Source: Haberlea rhodopensis (taxonomy: Eukaryota; Streptophyta; Magnoliopsida; Lamiales; Gesneriaceae). From it: a DNA stretch of 64,000 nt. This document shows, one piece after another, positions 45,624 through 56,915 of this stretch (its first letter is position 1; every line of letters begins with the position of its first letter). The DNA lies in NCBI GenBank assembly GCA_907163345.1, contig CAJQUN010000514.1, positions 248,001-312,000 of the forward strand. Direction: 5' to 3'. A program made the translations under genes and the position numbers. The notes beneath the pieces are model-generated. The model saw only the letters and a list, made by a program, of their open reading frames with translations, had not been told where the DNA came from and made no database searches.

Positions 45624-48600
45624 TTAGAAGATTTCGTCCTCGAAATCGCATGCACTTACCCCAAAAGAAACTAAACATAAATACATACCAGAGAATAGTT
45701 CCGGGTAGTGCTGTACCATATGCCGTTCCGTCTCCCACGTGACCTCTTCGACACCCCGACGATCCCACTGAACCTTGAACATCGGTATCACCTTGCTTCG
45801 AAGTCTGCGATCTTCTCGATCCAGAATTCTGACTGGCCGTTCAACATAGGATACATCTGAACTCAACTGAACCTCTGAAGGCTGCAACACATGAGACGGG
45901 TCTGGTTCATACTTCCTCAACATAGATACATGGAAGACATCATGTATACCAGACAAGGACGGTGGTAGGGCCAAACGGTAAGCCAAAGTGCCGATGCGCT
46001 GCAATACCTCGCACTGCCCAACATATCTCGGAGACAACTTCCCGCGCATACCGAGACGAACTACACCTCTGAAAGGTGAGATTTTCAGAAAGACTCTGTC
46101 TCCCACTTGGAATTCCAATGGTCGCCGTCGCTTATTAGCATAGGCCGCTGGCCTATCTTGAGCCGCTTTCATTTTCTGACGGATCACTTTGATTTTCTCT
46201 TCCATTTCACGAATCAATTCCGGTCCTCCGACCGTCTTACTAGTCAAGTCCTCCCAGTACAACGGTGATCTACAACGTCGACTGCAAAGAGCCCCGAATG
46301 GAGCCATCTAAATGCTCACCTGATAACTGTCATCATAAGAGAACTCCACTAGTGGCACTGAATCTTGCCACGGAGTATCAACTCCAAAACACATGTCCTC
46401 AACATGTCCTCAAGCGTCTGTATGGTACGCTCTGTCCGACCGCTCTGTCTGACCATCAGTCTGAGGATGATAAGATGTACTCAATCTCACCTCTGCACCC
46501 AAGGCTGACTGAAGACCCTCTCAGAAAATGCGATCCGAACCGTGGGTCTCTGCCAGACACAATCGAGACTGGAATACCATGCAATCTCACCAATGCCCAC
46601 ACATATGATCGGGCCATCTTTAGGTATGTGAAAGACATACAATATGGAATGAAGTGCGCCACCTTCGTCCACCCATCTACGATCACCTAAATCGCATCAA
46701 TTAATGAGGCCGTCCCTGGCAAGTGGGTCACTAATCCCATAGATACGTGCTCCCACTTCCACTTAGATATTCACAAGTTCTTCAGATCGCCACACCAGGC
46801 CTCTGCCTTTCTGCCTTTACCTGCTGGTAGATCAATCATCCTTTGACAAAGATCATAACACCACGCTTCATGCGTCTCCACTAGATCTGACCACTTAGGT
46901 CCTTATACATTTTTCTTCCTCCTGGGTGGATACTGAACCGACTACCGAGAGCTCGCTCCTAGATTCCTTTACGCAACTCCGGCGTATCTGGAGCTACTCA
47001 ATGGTTGTCCAATCTCAAGGAATCATCCTCAGCTACTCTAAACTTTGATGGCTGACCTCGAAGTACTATCGATGACCATCTCTGAACCTCATCATCCGAC
47101 CTCTGGGCTCTCCCGATAGCCCCCAAATATGTCTGGCTCAGCCAAAAAGGTTGACACTCGCACTGACGACGTGTCCACATCGAAATCATAGCCCAGATGG
47201 CAATAAGAAGTCATCATAGTTGTTAAACTCATGCTATCCTTAGCAGAATTCTTCACCTTCCGACTTAAGGCGTCTGTTATCAAGTTCGCTTCACCTGGAT
47301 GGTACTCAATTTCACAATCAAAATCTTTGAGTAAGTCCATCCATCTTCCTTGTCGCACAATCAACTCAGCCTATGTGAACAAAACTTCAGGCTCTTATGG
47401 TCCGTGTAGATGGTAAACGACGTACCATACAATTAATTCCTCCAAATCTTCAAGGCAAATATAATAGTTGCCAGCTCCAAATCATGGACTGGGTACTTAG
47501 CCTCATGTGGTTTCAACTGCCTCGAAGTATAAGCTACCACATGCTTATCTCGCATCAACACATATCCCAAACTCTGCAGTGATGCATCCGCGTGCAAAGC
47601 AAACCTCTTGTTTCCCCGAAGGAATCACCAATACAGGTGCTGTAGTCAACCGGTGCCTCAACTCTTGGAAGCTCTTCTCACAAGTCTCAGACCACAAAAA
47701 CGGAACTCCTTTCTACGTCAACTACGTCAATGGTTTAGCGATCTTAGAGAAAAACGTCGGTAATAACCCGCTAAACCAAGGGAGCTCCGGATCTCGGGCA
47801 CAGATGTAGGCGTAGACCAAACCATTACTGCCTCTACCTTCATGGAATCCACAGATATCCCATTACTAGAGATCACATGCCCCAAGAACACCACGCCGCT
47901 CAACCAAAATTCATACTTGCTGAGCTTGGCGTACAACTGATTGTCCCTAAGGATCTGGAACACCGTTCTCAAAGTGCTTCTCGTGTTCCTCTCCAGTCCG
48001 GAAATAGATGAGTGTATCGTCAATAAAACAATGGCGAACTGATCCAAATACGGTTGAAACACCCTGTTCATCAGGCTCCTAAAAACAGCTGGGGCATTCG
48101 TCACCCCAAAAGGCATGATTGAGAATCCATAGCACCCAAATCTAGTCCTGAAAGCTGTCTTCTGTACATCATCTTCCCTTACCCGGATCTGATGACATCC
48201 CGACCTCAGAACTGTAGAGCCTCGTACCCCTGGGCGATACGCTTGAACGTATGTGACCCTTATCAAGGGGCTCTCGTAACTGGACCTTTAATTCTCTTTG
48301 CTCTGCTGGTGCCATCCTATACAGGGCACGAGAAATGGCAGACGTCCTCGGTAGTAACTCAATCCCAAACTCGACCTCTCTCGTCGGTGGGAATCCGGGA
48401 ATCCCTTCCGGAAAACATCAGGAAACTCCGCCACTACGGGCACATCCTCGACTTTTAATTCATCTTTCCTTTCAGTAATATCAACAGCATAGATGAGATA
48501 TCCCGAAAGGCCCCGTTCCAACAACTGTGCCATCTTGACAACAGATAACAACGAGATCTTGGGACAAGAACCATCCCCATAGGATGTCCACTGGACTCCC

Positions 48601-49062
48601 AGATCAGATCTGAACCGCACTGTTCTCTGTCTGCAGTCCACCACTACCTGATATCTGTTCAGCACATCGATGCCCACAATGCAATCGACGTCCGACATTC
48701 CCAAAACAATCGAGTCTGATCTTAGCTCATTGCCCTCAAAATAAATGAGACATTCATAGACAATTTGATCAGTAATCAAACTTCTTCCAGCGGGTGTTAA
48801 GACTACAAGAGGCATGGTGCATAAACAAGAGACACATACCCGCTATCACTTCCTCCGGAGCCGCTATAACCTGCTCCCTCTCCAACGCATAAACCTGCCC
48901 CTGAGGTGGCCCATAGGCTGAGCTCCATACTGCCTCGGTACCAACGGTGGCCTGTGCTCTACTGTTCTGTCTACAGGCCTCCCCGTAGAGTTCTATTGTC
49001 CCTCTCGATTGGGACATGGCCGAGCAAAGGGCCCTTATTGCCACAAACATAACATCATACAT
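45624..49062 (-). pseudogene. pol: Tek-3 pol, heavily damaged
   Basis: The integrase end is longest (45624-46307), with FQVGDRVFLKISPFRG, HDVFHVSMLRKYEPDP and the chromodomain-like RILDREDRRLRSKVIP, EEVTWETE. Other pieces: integrase core near 46456-46686, RNase H region 46998-47364, RT pieces 47727-48266 (VTNAPAVF) and protease-to-RT 48288-48815 (DCIVGIDVLNRYQ). The catalytic RT DD block is disrupted and about 200 bases of RT near 48220 are deleted. Confidence 0.88.
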
Positions 49063-49680
49063 AGTCTTTTGTCACATGTGGTTGCCCACAAAGAGGGCAC
49101 TGGACCTTTCCAAAACTGTCTCCCTGAGATTGTCCTCTTTCTGATGGGGCATCATTCATACGGCTTCCTTTCCAACGATTCTCGGCCCCTCATGAAGTTC
49201 CCCATCTTTGCCTTGCTTGTGGTTAGTAAATTCATCTTGCTTAGCCTGCCGTGCAGCAGCTGAGAAGTAGCGGGTCAGAAACCGAGCTCTGAATAGCCTC
49301 CAATTCATCTCCTGACCCTGAGCCTCTTGCTCTATCACCGTGGTCTTCCACCACATCAGCGCCTTCTCGGCTAAATCTCGGCCAAATGGGACTCCGTTAG
49401 TCCTATCCAGGCTGTCTTAGCACAAGGAGCTGTCACAAACAGCTGTTCTACCCTCTCTAATCATTCCTCAACCATTTTCCCCTGTCTCAGTTCCCTCGAA
49501 CATCGGGGGTCGGTATATCAGAAATTGAGCTAAATTAAGCTCCGCAGGTAGTAACTGTTACTCAAACGGTTCTTCGTCGAAAGCTGGCGGGAGTAGGGGA
49601 TTTGTACGCCCAACACTTGCATTAATACTCACGGCGTCTCCTACTTCCACATTTGTTGCCACACTGCAACACAAGGGTTA
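49063..49680 (-). pseudogene. gag: Tek-3 gag remnant
   Basis: The minus strand reads LTRYFSAAARQAKQDEFTN (49156-49356) and, before it, the LFMYRPPMFEGTE-like start in broken frames to about 49660. About 360 bases between the gag core and the zinc-knuckle region are missing compared with Tek-1. The site where TRIM-1 inserted in Tek-1 is uninterrupted here. Confidence 0.85.
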
Positions 49681-49848
49681 ACAGCAATACCCAAAAGCAG
49701 TTCACATAATGCATTGTTAGAAAAACATAACATGTTAGTACAACAACAATATACTTCATAAGCAACATATGTACAAAACACGTTTAGAAGTAAGCACCTA
49801 GCCAACTTATTGCTAAGGCTACCCTTCACTCATTCCCGGGTTCTCTAA

Positions 49849-49865
49849 CCACTGCTCTGATACCA
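49849..49865 (-). promoter_or_regulatory. Tek-3 primer binding site (initiator tRNA-Met)
   Basis: TGGTATCAGAGCAGTGG on the minus strand, four bases from the LTR, identical to Tek-1. The preceding leader to gag (about 49680-49848) is AT-rich without other features. Confidence 0.92.
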
Positions 49866-49869
49866 CTAA

Positions 49870-51409
49870 TGTAAGGACCCTAGTTCCTTAACGGTGAAAT
49901 CAAGATATAAATAGGGCTAAACATGCATCACAGACAGTTTATGGTTCCGGTTAAACGTGAGCTAATAGGATTACAGGCCAAAATAAAACTTCGAAGCTAA
50001 TAATTACATTCCCAAATGTATGTTAACACTATAGATTTACACTACTCCTAGAGTAGAGACTATACCAAATCCTGTATCCTAATTCACAAGGCTCCTCGAA
50101 GCTCACTGCCTCAACCCGGCCCATAGTCCTCCAAATCCAAAGGTGTACCTACAGGAACAACTCACCATGAGCATATACATCACTATTCAACACAATTAAG
50201 CATAATGAGATAAATAGTTGCATGAGAAATATATATGTATATATGCTCCCTGATTCAACACATCGGCACATTTCCATTGTCGTTCCTGTTTTACAACTCA
50301 TGCACAAATCAATAGTTCACAATGTAATGATCGATATCACTTTTCAGTTATGACCACAATATTCCACGATAATCACAATATTCCACTTTAATCACAATAT
50401 TCCACATTAATCACTATATTCCACTTTAATCACAATATTCCACATTAATCACTAGAATTGTGACTGTTCCGGTCCCAATACAACAGCGGAATTTTAGGAC
50501 CCCTCGCTTCGACATATAGCGGCATCATATGATATCCCTCGCTTCGACAATGACAGCGGCATGTTACCTCGCTTAGACATGACAGCGGCAAATATCATAC
50601 TACCATCGCTTCATATGACAGCGGCAAGTACCTCCCTCGCTCGGAGATAAAGGCTACCGGAACATTCATCAATTCTACCACAATAATCAAACACAATAGT
50701 TGATTCCATTATCACGATATATCATTATCATTTCACATAAATCACCACATATAAGGATTCACTATCCACGGTATACACAATACATAATCGAAAGCGTAAC
50801 ACATTTTACCGTCCGATGCTCGTACGTCTCACTACGTACCTTAATTCCCAAAAGTGGAGAAGTTGGAGAACTTTATCTCCTCGATGTTGTTGGCACCTGG
50901 GGTGGTTCTCTTGGGGACCTCAAATCTCCCAATAAACTCCACAAATCAACTTTTTGCAAGAATTTCTCTTCACCCTTAAGCTCAAAAACGAAAATGAAGA
51001 GAAAGGAAGGGTTTGGGTGGTGGTTTGGTAAAGGTAAAGTGATTTGGTAAAGGTGGGGGTTGGGGTATAAGGGTTTGAGTTTAATTAAAATGCATTCCAC
51101 AATCCCATGGTGTATAAAACACCCCAACATGATATTTTTAAAAGCATTAATCCAAAATGCACCAAAATATCAATTAAATGCATATTTCACAAAATAAATG
51201 ACTACCAACACATGTAAGCCATTAGAACACCCAATTACCCAACATGCATAACATGCACCCTGAAATGCTCTACCAGCCCACATGACCAAGCATTTCCACA
51301 TGGCAATTAATTCTAACACATAAGGCAATTACCACCATAATTAATCATATTTAAACATATGAACACAATTAATGCCTTAAACACAATTAATCATTTCGGG
51401 GACATCACA
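49870..51409 (-). repeat. Tek-3 5' LTR
   Basis: Partner of 44075-45611 with few differences; it keeps an AACC absent from the other at about 50113, and has an equivalent ATATTCCAC array at 50355-50450. GTACGT/ACGTAC hairpin at 50822-50839. Confidence 0.93.
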
Positions 51410-51743
51410 CCATGTGTCATGCATTTCCACACACATTCATTGCAATACAGTGTACCAAGCACTCAACAATTGCAATTATATTAAAGGGTTATGCTCGTAC
51501 GTCATACGTACCTTATATTTTCCGTAGTTCAAGTCCAAACCTTGCCTTGGTCCCTTGACCGAAGAATTAAATGCTAAACACGATAATAATCCACAATTAA
51601 TCTCAAGCATGCAATCACGTGCCCAAGCACGTTCACAAACCCCAAATATATCGTCATCCATGACGATTAACCATTTTAAAAGGCCCCGGGCGAAACATGC
51701 ATCGAAAACTCAACACGAAATAATTCCCCAAAATAAGGCATTG

Positions 51744-51962
51744 GCGATCGATCGCATGATTTCAGGCGATCGATCGCCTCGCGACAGGAACAGGCGATCG
51801 ATCGCTCCTTTTCAGGCGATCGGCCGCCTCTTAGCGTAAATGGCCACTGCCTCATGGCGATCGATCGCTTCATTTGAGGAGGTCGATCGCCTCACTATTC
51901 ATCTTCCTGAAATTTCCAACAACGTCGCGGCGATCGATCGCCCTGCCCTAGGGATCGATCGC
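51744..51962. repeat. Four palindrome pairs in Tek-4 3' LTR
   Basis: Units start at 51744, 51766, 51794, 51816, 51857, 51879, 51930 and 51951: pair intervals 22, 22, 22 and 21. Variants include GCGATCGGCCGC and GAGGTCGATCGC. The core sequence equals that of Tek-1 and Tek-2 although the rest of the LTR is very different. Confidence 0.9.
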
Positions 51963-52345
51963 CTCAACCTGTAAAAGCCAAAAATGGCGTTTTCTTGCAA
52001 AATTTTGCCCAACAACAATCCTCACACCCCTTACAACATTAAACCTCAAAATAAATACCATAAAAACTCCTCAAACCAACCAACCCAAAATTCTTTAAAA
52101 AATCCATTTCTTTAAATCCAACACAAAACCTTCCCAAACACCACAAAACCACCATCAAAACGAAGATAAATGCGAGGGGATGAATAATACCTTATTATCT
52201 TCGAGAAATCCGGCTCCTACGATGAGCCTCCGTCGATTTGCTCATCAAAGGAAAAGGGGGAAGGGTTAGGGGTTAGAGAGTGGCGTGAGAGGGAGAGGAG
52301 GGGAGAGAAATGGATTCCAAATGACGGAATCCCGAGTCCAACTGG

Positions 52346-52353
52346 TATATATA
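52346..52353 (-). promoter_or_regulatory. TATA-like box of Tek-4 LTR
   Basis: TATATATA on the minus strand in GCTATATATACCAG; the right LTR has it at 58914-58921. The palindromes lie 385-600 bases downstream and so would be in the transcript. Confidence 0.5.
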
Positions 52354-52683
52354 GCAAAAATGCCCCAAAATACCAATACCTCCACAAATACATCATGATT
52401 CATTAAAAATCATCTGTTTTCAAAAACTCTCTCTCCAACATCAAATCCCCAGACTGGCCCCAACATAAGGTACCCCGGGCACCAAGTCCCACTAAAAACC
52501 CAACTCATAGGTTTTCCATCAAAATGAGAATGCAATCTCAACATTTGGATCCAACGATCCCAAATGCCCGATTAAACAACCTCGGGGAATGCCAAACCGC
52601 AATTAATTCCTAATTGCCACAATTTAAAATCCATCAAGGATTTACCACATCGGGATTAACACCATAAATCCCCGGACATCACA

Positions 52684-52697
52684 ATTATCCCCCACTA
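52684..52697 (-). promoter_or_regulatory. Tek-4 polypurine tract
   Basis: TAGTGGGGGATAAT on the minus strand, directly before the LTR. This is the common plant Ty3/gypsy tract and shows that the element kept its cis-acting replication signals. Confidence 0.85.
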
Positions 52698-52777
52698 ATA
52701 AAATTTCGTCCTCGAAATTTGCACCGGCGTACTCTACGTAACACCAGGACTACACAACCAAAGTAAAGCCACAACCC

Positions 52778-55080
52778 CGATTCTGGACCACACTAGAATC
52801 GAATCATCAACTGCGAGAACACCAATCTCGCACCAAGCTCTACAATAAAGCAAACGCCAAAACCAATATAAACCCGAAAGATAACAACATACCTCGATGT
52901 GAATCGTCCCGGAAGTCAGTCCATCATGACTGCAAATCAATCAAAACCCCATTGGTTCTAATATAGATATCTCTCCATGATATCCACTACTCGTCCACGA
53001 TGCTTAACACACATCGTTAAGATGGGAACCACTAGTATACAATCAGTATACTCCCGGGAAAATTCCGGTTTCGCTTTCCCGATCATCTCCTCCAAAGGAG
53101 TAGTTGCACCACTTGTAACCCGGATCGGGTAAACCATAGTCACTAATCTACACAAAACACATCACTACAGATGTCTACAACCATGTGTTCCAAGAAGTCC
53201 CATCTTGGTCCAAAACACACTATCGAGACTCTACAAGGTCTCAAGTTCCACAGGGGACATGCAAGACAAACAATTGCATTCCCAAACACGTGTCGACCGT
53301 GACACTAAACAAATCCGAATCCTGGCCATCCCTCATTTATCCTGGGATTCAACAATCCTAAAACAGGAAGGCTATCGAATTATCCAACAAAAATTACCAT
53401 GGTTCCAAAACACGACAATCCCTCCCCAGGGGAAGTCAACAACCCTCACGATCGTTCATCAGAATGCATCGTGTCATCGAGATTACCGATCTCGAATTGC
53501 CACAATCTCCCACCGGAGATTCATTAAACCAAGCACACAAATCCGACGTTCAGCAAGGAACGAAATAGAGTTGGCATTCGTATACACACACGGTTATACA
53601 TGTCCAAGCACCAACACAACAGGCACACTCAAAGCAATAGACTCGGGTATCTCCAAGCATACCCAAAGTTCCAAAGCCTACTGTCAAACCTCGATTATTC
53701 TCACTCCACGGAGAATAGTGGTCGACAGACCAAAGCCAAAGGGTGTGATTTCAACATCGACACCACACAACCAAAGCAACGAATCTCCCAAAGATTCAAC
53801 CGGCAGGTATATCAATACCGCCTTTCCCACAAGGATAGTGTCATGAATCCATGACCTTCCAACCTCGAACCACCGTCCGGAAAAGTGGATATACACATAC
53901 CAACATATATCCCGGAACCAAAATATGTAATTGGTTCAGAATAGTGCATCGAAGCCACTATCATCAAATCGAAACTCGTACACGCCAGGTATACTCAACC
54001 AACGATGCCCTGTACTATTGTCATAGTACCACACAACTCGAGCATCCCCCGGAGACGTCTCCTCGAACGTCTCACTGGAAGTACGAAGCCATCACCTAGT
54101 CCAACACTAGTAGGGCTTACCCTGGTTGATTCACGATCAACCCTCAACCAATACTAGCTGTCTCCATGACAGTACAATCCAAATCTCTCCAAGAGATAAA
54201 GTCAATATAGTAGTGTCACTCCACTAACTATACCACACAATTCCAATTGTGACTTCCGTTGCATACCATATGCAAAGATGCTCAACCAGAGCTAACAACG
54301 ACTTGTCGACGCTCACGTTGGTATTTCCAACAAAATTGAGTTGTCCCAAAACAAGTCTCTTAAAACATTTGACGTATAAACGTCTCCTCGAGGTATTCCC
54401 TGCCTCAATTATCATGCCACAAAGAGACTACAAGAGTCTACCAAAAGTCCTCATCGTACCACCATACGATTCACTGAACTCGAATCCAACGAGTCAAAAG
54501 CACGCTATAACATTGCCACGATATCTGGCTAACAAGCGCTGCCTCCAAAGGCTCATATCAAGCCTACCAACGTCTCATACGTTCCACCCGGTATACCATA
54601 CCGTATCATCCATTTAGAGTAGTGGGTCATCACCCAATATTTCTCTAAATCCAAAGCATAATGGACATCCCGGTGTCCTTGCTCAACCACGAAGCAATCC
54701 TAATCCATTAGGACTTATCCCACACCCTCAGGGTGGGTGTGATCACGCCTACCGCAGATCACAACAACAAGCGAGTAGTTTCCTCAATGACTACTCTTAC
54801 CACCAATCACTTGACCTAAGCCAAACCAGCGAGTATACCCAAGGATATCATTACTCGAACAATATATACACCAAATATGTGCTGCGGCACAATCCCTGTA
54901 CGGTGCACCCAATAATTCTTCGAGTAACCTGCTCGGCGTAGTGGTCTCGTCAACTAGTGACCCAGACATTACCATGTGCTCACCAAAGGCACTCGAGCCA
55001 TACAACCAAATACATTAACATAAATGTATTAATCATCAAAACGACGCTACACGTCTACATAGAACACCCGCTATGTCATC
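52778..55080. repeat. String of dozens of different short inverted repeats in Tek-4 interior
   Basis: Perfect hairpin sequences follow one another every 20-35 bases, each with a different stem. Examples with 7-8 bp arms: AGTATAC/GTATACT (53034), TCGAGAT/ATCTCGA (53477), AATCTCC/GGAGATT (53504), TATTCTC/GAGAATA (53696), GTACTAT/ATAGTAC (54012), GGTTGAT/ATCAACC (54124), CACAATT/AATTGTG (54236), TTGCATA/TATGCAA (54259), GAGTAGT/ACTACTC (54773) and AATACATT/AATGTATT (55009). I count at least 26 with arms of 6 or more and loops of 12 or fewer. No coding is seen; the 642-base open frame at 53205 has no recognisable protein. Confidence 0.85.
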
Positions 55081-55255
55081 GTCATCCGGTGACGGCATAT
55101 GTCAACATATGACATCCAATTAACATCGTCAAACATATGACGGTACATGTCAATACACGACATCCATAATCTCATCGTCAAACACATGACATATATAACA
55201 ACACGTAGTATCCAAAATATTGCTAACAAAAGTAATATGCCATACCTTGTCGTTA
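55081..55255. repeat. CGTCA/ATGACG hairpin-rich stretch
   Basis: Short motifs such as ATGTC...GACAT and CGTC...GACG recur four or five times with 7-9 base loops (for example 55098-55114 and 55126-55142). It forms a bridge between the string of unique hairpins and the minisatellite. Confidence 0.6.
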
Positions 55256-56060
55256 TCAAGATAGCGGAATACCTGTATCCATCGTCCACCCGCGGTACAC
55301 AAGCAGCACCAATCGCTCGTAGGTGACATAATCCAGCGCTACGCACATAGCGGTATAACCCATCGCTATAGAATCAGCGGCATGATCCCTCGTTATAGAG
55401 TCAGCGGCATAAAACATCGCTATAGATATCCGGCGGTATAAACCATCGCCATAGGTGTAGCGGAATGACCCATCGCTATGTAATATCCGGTGGCACGAAT
55501 CATCACCAATAGAATTCCCGGCGGCATGAACCATCGCCAATCAATATAGCGGAATGAACCGTCGCTATCAATATATCTGGCGGCAAGAACCATCGCCAAT
55601 CAATATAGCGGAATGAACCGTCGCTATCAATATATCTGGCGGCAAGAACCATTGTCAATCAATATAGCGGAATGAACTGTCGCTATCAATATATCTGGCG
55701 GCATAAACCATCGCCAATCAATACATCTGGCGGAATGAACCATCGCCAATCAATATAGCGGAATAAACCGTCGCTATCAATATATCTGGCGGCAAGAACC
55801 ATCGCCATCAATATAGCGGAATGAACCGTCGCTATCAATATATCTGGCGGCATAAACCATCGCCAATCAATACATCTGGCGGAATGAACCATCGCCAATC
55901 AATATAGCGGAATGAACCGTCGCTATCAATATATCTGGCGGCATAAACCATCGCTAATCAATACATCTGGCGGAATGAACCATCGCCAATCAATATAGCG
56001 GAATGAACCGTCGCTATCAATATATCTGGCGGCATAAACCATCGCCAATAGAATAGCCGG
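55256..56060. repeat. 59 bp two-hairpin minisatellite in Tek-4 interior
   Basis: Repeated unit with two hairpins: TATAGCG, an 11-base loop like GAATGAACCGT, CGCTAT; and TGGCG, a loop like GCAAGAACCAT, CGCCA. About 26 hairpins are seen. Loops stay close to G(G)CATRAACCAT while stems vary as pairs: AGCG/CGCT, GGCG/CGCC and GGTG/CACC (about 55488-55505). The first part (55256-55540) is more diverged, the rest more uniform. Confidence 0.9.
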
Positions 56061-56440
56061 TCCCTAGTCATTGTCACGGTAGTGTATTTTAATGCCCCTC
56101 GCTCAAATAAAACATGCGGTACTCCCACCCCTCGCTTCACATATAGGCGGCATAGAATAACCTCGCTTAAATGGACATGCGGCGCTCCCACCCCTCACTT
56201 CACATTTCAGCGGCACAAAACAATTAAATAGCGGCAAGCATTTAAAATCATCACTCATCCATAACAATGACTCATGGGATATTCACCAAGTATTTCATCC
56301 ATACCTGCATCACAAAGCATAATCCATATTCCAACATACATCATCACGAGTGTATTTTAATGCACCTGGCTCAAATGCGACATGCGGCACTCCCACCCCT
56401 CGCTTCAACATTTGGCGGCAGAGCATTAAAACCATCACTC
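56061..56440. repeat. Two diverged copies of an LTR-like AGCGG/CGCT block
   Basis: Bases 56087-56240 and 56350-56440 both carry TGTATTTTAATGC, CTCGCT, CATGCGG and CCCACCCCTCGCTTC words, resembling the hairpin block of the Tek-2 LTR. Between them is AT-rich sequence without other features. Confidence 0.7.
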
Positions 56441-56894
56441 TATTGTACACATGGAACCACAATGCATAATTCCATGATGTATATAAAATGCAGGTTGCCG
56501 TTTCGTGTCTTTCAACCCTGGCCTTAGCCTTTCGCGTCATAGTGCTCCTACAGGAACAATCTCAAACCATGAGCATACTATAATCCATATTCACCACAAT
56601 ATGATTATAATGAGTAAATGCATAAACTATGAGTACAAAGCACTTCCTGTATCCCAATGCATTTCAAAATGCTCCGTTTGGTTGTCCCTGTGTCACAACT
56701 CACAATCATAATCAACAGGTTATATTATGATTCTATAGATGTCATGACATATAATCGTTTCACTATGATCACATATCACAAATGCACATAAGCAAAATAG
56801 TTGTGTCACACAACACTAACTACTGTCATGCATAAATATGTGCTACCCATCCCTATCAGCATGTTCCAGGCCTTCAACAGCCACAAAGAGCTAA
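56441..56894 (-). other. Tek-4 leader with Tek-2-like LTR sequence
   Basis: Bases 56510-56770 resemble the first part of the Tek-2 LTR (CAACCCTGG, CACTTCCTGTAT, GGTTGTCCCTGT, ATGTCATGACATAT). In an LTR this part precedes the hairpin block, here it follows it, so the order is permuted. It may be an old LTR fragment captured by the leader. No ORF. Confidence 0.6.
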
Positions 56895-56911
56895 CCACTG
56901 CTCTGATACCA
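56895..56911 (-). promoter_or_regulatory. Tek-4 primer binding site (initiator tRNA-Met)
   Basis: TGGTATCAGAGCAGTGG on the minus strand, the same 17 bases as in Tek-1, Tek-2 and Tek-3, four bases from the LTR. A shared primer site fits mobilisation by Tekay proteins. Confidence 0.92.
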
Positions 56912-56915
56912 CTAA

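Larger units (their letters stand above)
44075..51409 (-). mobile_element. Tek-3, Tekay-type element inside the Tek-4 LTR
   Basis: LTRs of 1537 and 1540 bp (TGTAAGGACCCTAG...GACATCACA), duplication CCATG (44070-44074 and 51410-51414), tRNA-Met primer site and polypurine tract. The interior of 4258 bases is a damaged Tekay gag-pol. The Tek-4 LTR continues beyond it and the right Tek-4 LTR supplies the empty site. Confidence 0.95.
51415..52683 (-). repeat. Tek-4 3' LTR, remaining part
   Basis: Continues the LTR after Tek-3. It holds the GTACGT/ACGTAC hairpin with a 3-base loop CAT (51497-51511), the palindrome cluster, the TATA-like box and the GGACATCACA end. Apparent ORFs across the palindromes are artefacts. 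Confidence 0.92.

Noticed and set aside
51744..51962. Satellite or centromere repeat
   Set aside because: Only a few short units confined to LTRs at a fixed place; no long monomer array.
53205..53846. 213-codon open frame in the Tek-4 interior
   Set aside because: No recognisable domain, composition rich in S, T, I and R without motif, and it lies in the hairpin string on the strand opposite to the element. Length is plausible by chance in stop-poor sequence.
55256..56060. CRISPR-like regularity of the repeat array
   Set aside because: Unit and spacer are both repeated, there are no unique spacers or cas genes, and the setting is a plant retrotransposon.
52684..56915. Retrozyme or hammerhead ribozyme in Tek-4
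   Set aside because: I looked for the CTGATGAG and GAAA core arrangement within the hairpin region and saw none; size and LTRs also do not fit.
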